Of a stretch of DNA of 64,000 nt, positions 60,162 to 64,000 are shown piece after piece (position 1 is the stretch's first letter; every line of letters starts with the position of its first letter). The stretch covers positions 186,001 through 250,000 of the forward strand of contig NZ_FNQB01000005.1 in assembly GCF_900107455.1 (NCBI RefSeq), written 5' to 3'. Source of the stretch: Asanoa ishikariensis. Lineage in GTDB: Bacteria > Actinomycetota > Actinomycetes > Mycobacteriales > Micromonosporaceae. The notes under the pieces are model-generated. The model searched no databases and was not told where the DNA came from. It saw nothing but the letters and a program-made list of their open reading frames with translations. The position numbers and the translations under genes are program-made.

Positions 60162-61651
60162 TCGAACAGGGCCTGGTTCTCCCAGCCGTCGCCCGACGTC
60201 GGGTCGGCCGGGTCCCAGCCGGCGCCGTCGGCCGCCGTCCAGGTCGGCTCCCAGTAGAAGACGCCGAGCGCGCCCGGCACCGCCGCCACCGTCGTGCACA
60301 GGTCGCGCAGTGCCCGGGTCTGGCCGGACGGGGTGGCCGGCCAGCCGGCGGTGTCCGCGAGGGCCTGGGTGAAGATGTTCGCCTCGTGGTCCTGCTCGGC
60401 GGTGGTGAACCCGTACGCGGTCTCGGTGACCATGATGGGCTTGCCGTAGCGGGTGGTGAGGTCGAGCAGGTTCGCCTGGAGCGCGCCCAGGGTGCCGTGC
60501 CAGTAGGTGTAGTGCGACACGGCGATCACGTCGAACGGCACACCGCGGCTGACGGCGTTGTCGAACCACCAGCGGTGTCCGCCGTTGTTGCCGCCCTCGG
60601 CCAGATGCAGGACGACCTTGGTCGAGGGCGAGGCGGCGTGTACGGCCTGCGAGCCGGCGGTGAGCAGCGCGGCCAGACCGTCCCAGTTGTCCCACCGGCC
60701 GTCCGGCCACAGTAGACCGCCGTTGATCTCGTTGCCGACCTGAGCCATCGCGGCCGGCGTGCCCTGGGCCCGGAGCGCGGACAGCACGTCGTACGTGTGG
60801 TCATAGAGCGCCTGCCGCAGGCCGTCGAACGGCAGCGCGGCCCAGGCCGCCGGCTTGTTCTGCTTGCCCGGGTCGGCCCAGGCGTCGGAGTAGTGGAAGT
60901 CGACCAGCAGCTTCATGCCCCGCTCGTGTGCCCAGCGGGCCTTGCGCAGCGTGTCGGCCTGGTCGTTGTAGCCATCGACCGGGTCGACCCACACCTTGAG
61001 GCGCGCGTAGTTGACGCCGTTGGCGGCCAGCAGGCGCAGCGGGTCGGTCGCCCGGCCCTTCGCGTCGCGGTAGACCGCGCCGTGGTCGACGTTCTTGGTC
61101 AGGTGGGACACGTCGGCGCCCCGGATCGCGAGCCGGCCGTCGTGGCCGCCACGGGCCAGCGAGACGTCGTCCATCTGCACCCATCCCTCCTGCCCGCTGG
61201 CGGAGGCGAGCGCGATCGTGCAGGCGTGCCGGGTGACCCGGACGCCGAGCGCGACCTGGATCCATGGGTCGGTCGCGGTGCCGGTGCGCGGCACGGCGAG
61301 CCGCTGGTCGGCCCCGCCGCAGTCGCGCAGCACGAGATGGGCCGACTCGCCGCTGGAGCGCACCCAGGCCCGCAGGGTGTAGTCGCCGTTCGCGATGCCC
61401 GAGAGCCGTTGCGAGGTCTCGACCCGATAGGAGGAGGCGGACGCGTGGGTCAGCCGGAACCCTCCACTGTGGCCATCGGCCTCGACGAGAGCGGCGGCTC
61501 TGTCACCGCGCGTCGTCCACCCCGCGGAGCCCGTCTCGAAGCCAGGGTTGGCCATGGCCGGGGCGGTCGGTGGCTTGCCCGCGCCAGAAACGGCGAGGAC
61601 GGTCGTCGCGGCCAGTGCGGCCGCGCAGATCCGTCGGGGAATGCGGACCAC
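60113..61651 (-). CDS. Secreted GH53 endo-beta-1,4-galactanase with N-terminal CBM-like domain
   Basis: A 512-residue secreted arabinogalactan endo-galactanase. A signal peptide (about 1-24) precedes a beta-sandwich CBM-like domain (about 33-168, ANPGFETGSAGWTTRGD onward). The GH53 barrel starts at GADVSHLTKNVDHGAVYRD. Catalytic acids are Glu308 (QVGNEING, acid/base) and Glu410 (VTETAYG, nucleophile). It cleaves beta-1,4-galactan side chains of pectin outside the cell. The GTG start has GGAGG four bases upstream. A perfect LacI-type operator lies 19 bases before the start, and a LacI gene lies directly upstream. Confidence 0.93.
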   Translation of the reverse strand: MVRIPRRICAAALAATTVLAVSGAGKPPTAPAMANPGFETGSAGWTTRGDRAAALVEADGHSGGFRLTHASASSYRVETSQRLSGIANGDYTLRAWVRSSGESAHLVLRDCGGADQRLAVPRTGTATDPWIQVALGVRVTRHACTIALASASGQEGWVQMDDVSLARGGHDGRLAIRGADVSHLTKNVDHGAVYRDAKGRATDPLRLLAANGVNYARLKVWVDPVDGYNDQADTLRKARWAHERGMKLLVDFHYSDAWADPGKQNKPAAWAALPFDGLRQALYDHTYDVLSALRAQGTPAAMAQVGNEINGGLLWPDGRWDNWDGLAALLTAGSQAVHAASPSTKVVLHLAEGGNNGGHRWWFDNAVSRGVPFDVIAVSHYTYWHGTLGALQANLLDLTTRYGKPIMVTETAYGFTTAEQDHEANIFTQALADTAGWPATPSGQTRALRDLCTTVAAVPGALGVFYWEPTWTAADGAGWDPADPTSGDGWENQALFDYTGRALPAMRVFAEF

Positions 61652-61669
61652 GGCTCCTCCTAGGGGCAG

Positions 61670-61683
61670 TGTGAGCGCTCACA
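61670..61683. promoter_or_regulatory. LacI-type operator of the galactanase gene
   Basis: TGTGAGCGCTCACA is a perfect 14-bp palindrome with the central CG typical of LacI-family sites. On the minus strand TGGACA, 18 bases, TTAACT form a possible promoter just upstream, so the operator would cover the transcription start. Confidence 0.75.
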
Positions 61684-61721
61684 GGCAAGTTAAGCGCATC
61701 GACAACCGTGATGTCCAGAGG

Positions 61722-62789
61722 TCAGGCCGACTCGCGCACCACGAGCTCGGTCGGCAGGAGCCGGGACGACGCCGGCTCGCGGCGGACCAGACGCAGCAGC
61801 ACGTCCACCATCTCGCGGGCGACCTGCTCGAGCGGCTGCCGGATCGTGGTCAGCGGCGGGTCGGTCTCGCGGGCGATCCGGGAGTCGTCGAACCCGCCGA
61901 CCGCGACGTCCTCCGGCACCCGCCGCCCGGCCCGGCGCAGCTCGTCGATGGCCCCCGCCGCGAGCATGTCGGAGGCCGCGAAGACGGCGTCGATGTCCGG
62001 GCTCGTGGCCAGCAGCGAGCGCATCGCCGCGACACCGGCGGCGTGGCTGTAGTCGTCCGCGTCGACCACCAGGCGCTTGAGCGCCTTGCGGCCCAGCACG
62101 TCGCGGTAGCCCGCCAGTCGCTCGGGCCCGCCGACGACCTGCGGGCAGGCGATCATGCCGATCCGGCGCCGGCCCTGGTCCACCAGGTACTGCGTCATCT
62201 CGCGCGCGCCCTGCCGGTCCTCCGCGGCGACGTAGGGGATGCTGACGCCGTGCCCGGCCGGCCGCCCGCAGGCCACGGCGGGCAGCACGCCGCGGGCGAG
62301 GTCACCGATGAACGGGTCACCGGCGTGGGCGGAGATCAGCAGGACGCCGTCGACGTGGCCGCCGCGCACGTACCGCAGGACCCGGTCCCGCTCGTCCGCG
62401 CTGGACTCCAGCATCAGCACCAGGCTGAAGTCCTGCTCGCCCAGCGCCTGGGTGCAGCAGCGGAGCAGGACGCTGAAGTTCGGGTCCTCGAAGAGCCGTT
62501 CCTGCGGTTCCGACAGCACGAACGCGATGGCGTTGGACTGCTTGGTGACCAGGCTGCGGGCGCTCTGGTTGACGGTGTAGCCGGTGGTCCGCATCGCCTG
62601 CTCGACCGCCTTGAGCGCGCCCGGGCTGACGTAGTGCGCGCCGTTGAGCACCCGGGACACCGTGCCCCGGGAGACCCCGGCGACCTCCGCGACGTCGTCG
62701 ATCGTGGGGCCGCGCCGCAGCGCCCGCCGCGCCGCCCCGCGCGACTTCGGGTGTGGCGAGGGGTCGGTGATGTCTGTCGCGTCGGCCAC
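61722..62789 (-). CDS. LacI family regulator of galactan use
   Basis: A 355-residue LacI repressor. The helix-turn-helix PTIDDVAEVAGVSRGTVSRVLNGAHYVSPGAL is at residues about 28-60 after a basic N-terminal extension, with the hinge TGYTVNQSARSLVTKQSNAIAFV next. A sugar-binding core follows, ending GGFDDSRIARETDPPLTTIRQPLEQ. GTG start with GAGGA six bases upstream. Encoded between the GH1 and GH53 genes on the same strand, it should act at the palindrome 38 bases after its stop codon and release on a galacto-oligosaccharide. Confidence 0.93.
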   Translation of the reverse strand: MADATDITDPSPHPKSRGAARRALRRGPTIDDVAEVAGVSRGTVSRVLNGAHYVSPGALKAVEQAMRTTGYTVNQSARSLVTKQSNAIAFVLSEPQERLFEDPNFSVLLRCCTQALGEQDFSLVLMLESSADERDRVLRYVRGGHVDGVLLISAHAGDPFIGDLARGVLPAVACGRPAGHGVSIPYVAAEDRQGAREMTQYLVDQGRRRIGMIACPQVVGGPERLAGYRDVLGRKALKRLVVDADDYSHAAGVAAMRSLLATSPDIDAVFAASDMLAAGAIDELRRAGRRVPEDVAVGGFDDSRIARETDPPLTTIRQPLEQVAREMVDVLLRLVRREPASSRLLPTELVVRESA

Positions 62790-62844
62790 AACGAATCCTC
62801 AGGCTGCGGTGGGTCGGGCGCGGTCAGTTTCGCACGTCGACGTT

Positions 62845-64000
62845 TCACGGGGGCGGCACGGCGTTGGACCGGGCCACCTGGCCGTACCAGCCCGCGCTGG
62901 TCTTGGGCACCCGGGACTGGTCGGTGTGGTCGACGTAGACGATGCCGAACCGGGCCGTGAAACCCTCCGCCCACTCGAAGTTGTCGATCAATGTCCACAC
63001 GAAGTAGCCCCGCACGTCGACGCCCGCCTCGATCGCCGAACGCAGGGCCAGCAGGTGCCGGTGCAGGTAGTCGACCCGCAGCGGGTCGTGCACCTGGCCG
63101 TCCGCGCCGACGACGTCCGGGTACGCGGCGCCGTTCTCCGTGATGTAGATCGGCGGCAGCCCCGGATGGCGGGCGGAGAGCCCGACCAGCAGGTCGCGGA
63201 GCCCCTCGGGCTGCACAGGCCAGCCGACGGAGGTGACCGGCGTGTTCGGTGGAAGCACGGTCTCGGCCCGCAGGTGCCCGTCCGGCACGGCCCGCACCAG
63301 CACCCGCCGGTAGTAGTTGACGCCCAGGAAGTCCAGCGGGGCGCTGATGAGCTCGAGGTCCCCCGGGGCAACAAAAGAGGAGTCCAAGAGGCCAGGCGGG
63401 TACGCGCCGGTCAGGATCGGTTCGAGGAAGAGACCGTGGCTGTCGGCGTCGACCCGCCGGGCGGCCGCGACGTCGTCCTCGGCCGGACCGGCCGGTTCGA
63501 CGGGACTGAGGTCCAGGGTGATGCCTAGCTGACCCCCGCCGGCCCGCAGCCGTTGCAGGCCCAGCCCGTGTGCCAGCAGCAGGTGGTGTGCGGCCCGGTT
63601 GCGCTGGTCCAGGTCGCGGATGCCGGGTGCGTGGATGCCGCTCCCGTACCCGGCGTGGCTGGAGACCTTGGGCTCGTTCAGGGTGATCCAGTGCTGCACC
63701 ACGTCGCCGAGCGCGTCGTGCACGATGCCCGCGTAGTCGGCGAACCGGTACGCGGTGTCGCGGGCGGGCCAGCCGCCCCGGTCCTGGAGGGCCTGCGGCA
63801 GGTCCCAGTGGTACAGCGTCACGTACGGCGCGATGCCATTTTCCAGCAACGTTGAAACCAGCCGCCGGTAGTGGTCGAGCCCCTTCTGATTGGCGGCGCC
63901 CCGCCCGTCGGGCTGGATGCGCGGCCAGGCGACCGAGAACCGATAGGCGCTCAAACCGAGCGAGGCCATCAGCGCGACATCGGCCGGATAGCGGTGGTAC
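62845..64000 (-). CDS. GH1 beta-glycosidase (5' end outside window)
   Basis: The C-terminal 384 codons of a family 1 beta-glucosidase/galactosidase; the gene runs off the window end. The reading frame continues through 63969 as YHRYPADVALMASLGLSAYRFSVAWPRI, so that internal ATG is not the start. The acid/base Glu is in ITLNEP and the nucleophile in IYITENGAAYPD. GYFVWTLIDNFEWAEGFTARFGIVYVD is the family's C-terminal signature. No signal peptide can be judged. It would split the disaccharides released by the galactanase inside the cell. Confidence 0.9.
   Translation of the reverse strand, partial: YHRYPADVALMASLGLSAYRFSVAWPRIQPDGRGAANQKGLDHYRRLVSTLLENGIAPYVTLYHWDLPQALQDRGGWPARDTAYRFADYAGIVHDALGDVVQHWITLNEPKVSSHAGYGSGIHAPGIRDLDQRNRAAHHLLLAHGLGLQRLRAGGGQLGITLDLSPVEPAGPAEDDVAAARRVDADSHGLFLEPILTGAYPPGLLDSSFVAPGDLELISAPLDFLGVNYYRRVLVRAVPDGHLRAETVLPPNTPVTSVGWPVQPEGLRDLLVGLSARHPGLPPIYITENGAAYPDVVGADGQVHDPLRVDYLHRHLLALRSAIEAGVDVRGYFVWTLIDNFEWAEGFTARFGIVYVDHTDQSRVPKTSAGWYGQVARSNAVPPP

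Overview
The window is very GC-rich (about 70% by eye). It has dense operons with ATGA/GTGA stop-start overlaps, many GTG and some TTG starts, two LPXTG-type surface proteins, an ECF41 sigma factor, an actinobacterial-type myo-inositol operon and a GlxA-like copper radical oxidase. This points to a filamentous high-GC actinomycete. Micromonosporaceae is my best guess from the flavour of the proteins, not a proven placement. It looks like chromosomal arm or accessory metabolism: no rRNA, tRNA, CRISPR, integrase or transposase was seen. No gap between genes exceeds 300 bases.

Layout. (1) 1-7500: a co-directional operon with two DppC/DppB-type peptide permeases (the first cut by the window edge), a Gfo/Idh/MocA oxidoreductase, a TldD/TldE metallopeptidase pair, two tandem DUF4438 paralogues and an FCD-type GntR regulator. 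I read it as an uncharacterised import-and-processing pathway, and it is the best candidate here for an undescribed system. (2) 7590-12183: an LPVTG surface protein, an MFS exporter preceded by a possible leaderless leader peptide with two stem-loops, and an ECF41 sigma factor with its partner epimerase. (3) 12314-20952: a GntR/HutC regulator divergent from a seven-gene myo-inositol operon (iolG-like, iolE, iolC, a Cgl0159-type putative aldolase, iolB, iolD, mmsA). (4) 20945-23956: a receptor-type Ser/Thr kinase and a GT-C membrane glycosyltransferase. (5) 23953-31812: a maltodextrin operon (binding protein, MalF, MalG, GH13 enzyme, MsmK-type ATPase) divergent from a LacI regulator, with a clear operator. 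(6) 31854-33526: a phosphoesterase, a small unknown protein and a cupin.

(7) 33528-39058: a complete five-gene oligopeptide ABC importer behind a DUF1684 gene, divergent from a TrmB/LuxR-type regulator. (8) 40175-44515: a 1157-residue secreted subtilase and a decayed GNAT acetyltransferase. Tandem repeats of 66 bp and 59 bp sit at the 3' junctions of convergent genes. (9) 44513-46941: an AI-2E-type transporter, a short LPVTG protein and a DUF1801 protein. (10) 47157-54092: an apparent exopolysaccharide operon (GlxA-like oxidase, membrane-anchored excalibur-like protein, GT-C enzyme, GT2 enzyme, lipoprotein with a GH-type barrel). (11) 54076-60161: a double Lrp/AsnC regulator, an MFS drug exporter, an ECF56-like sigma factor with a DUF6069 protein, and a TetR regulator followed by a second MFS exporter. 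(12) 60113-64000: a GH53 galactanase with a perfect LacI-type operator, its LacI regulator and a GH1 beta-glycosidase cut by the window edge.

Most of the sequence is carbohydrate and peptide scavenging modules, each with its own local regulator. A repeated feature is a -10-like hexamer placed exactly 6-7 bases before a start codon that lacks a Shine-Dalgarno. I count fourteen such sites, which suggests widespread leaderless transcription.
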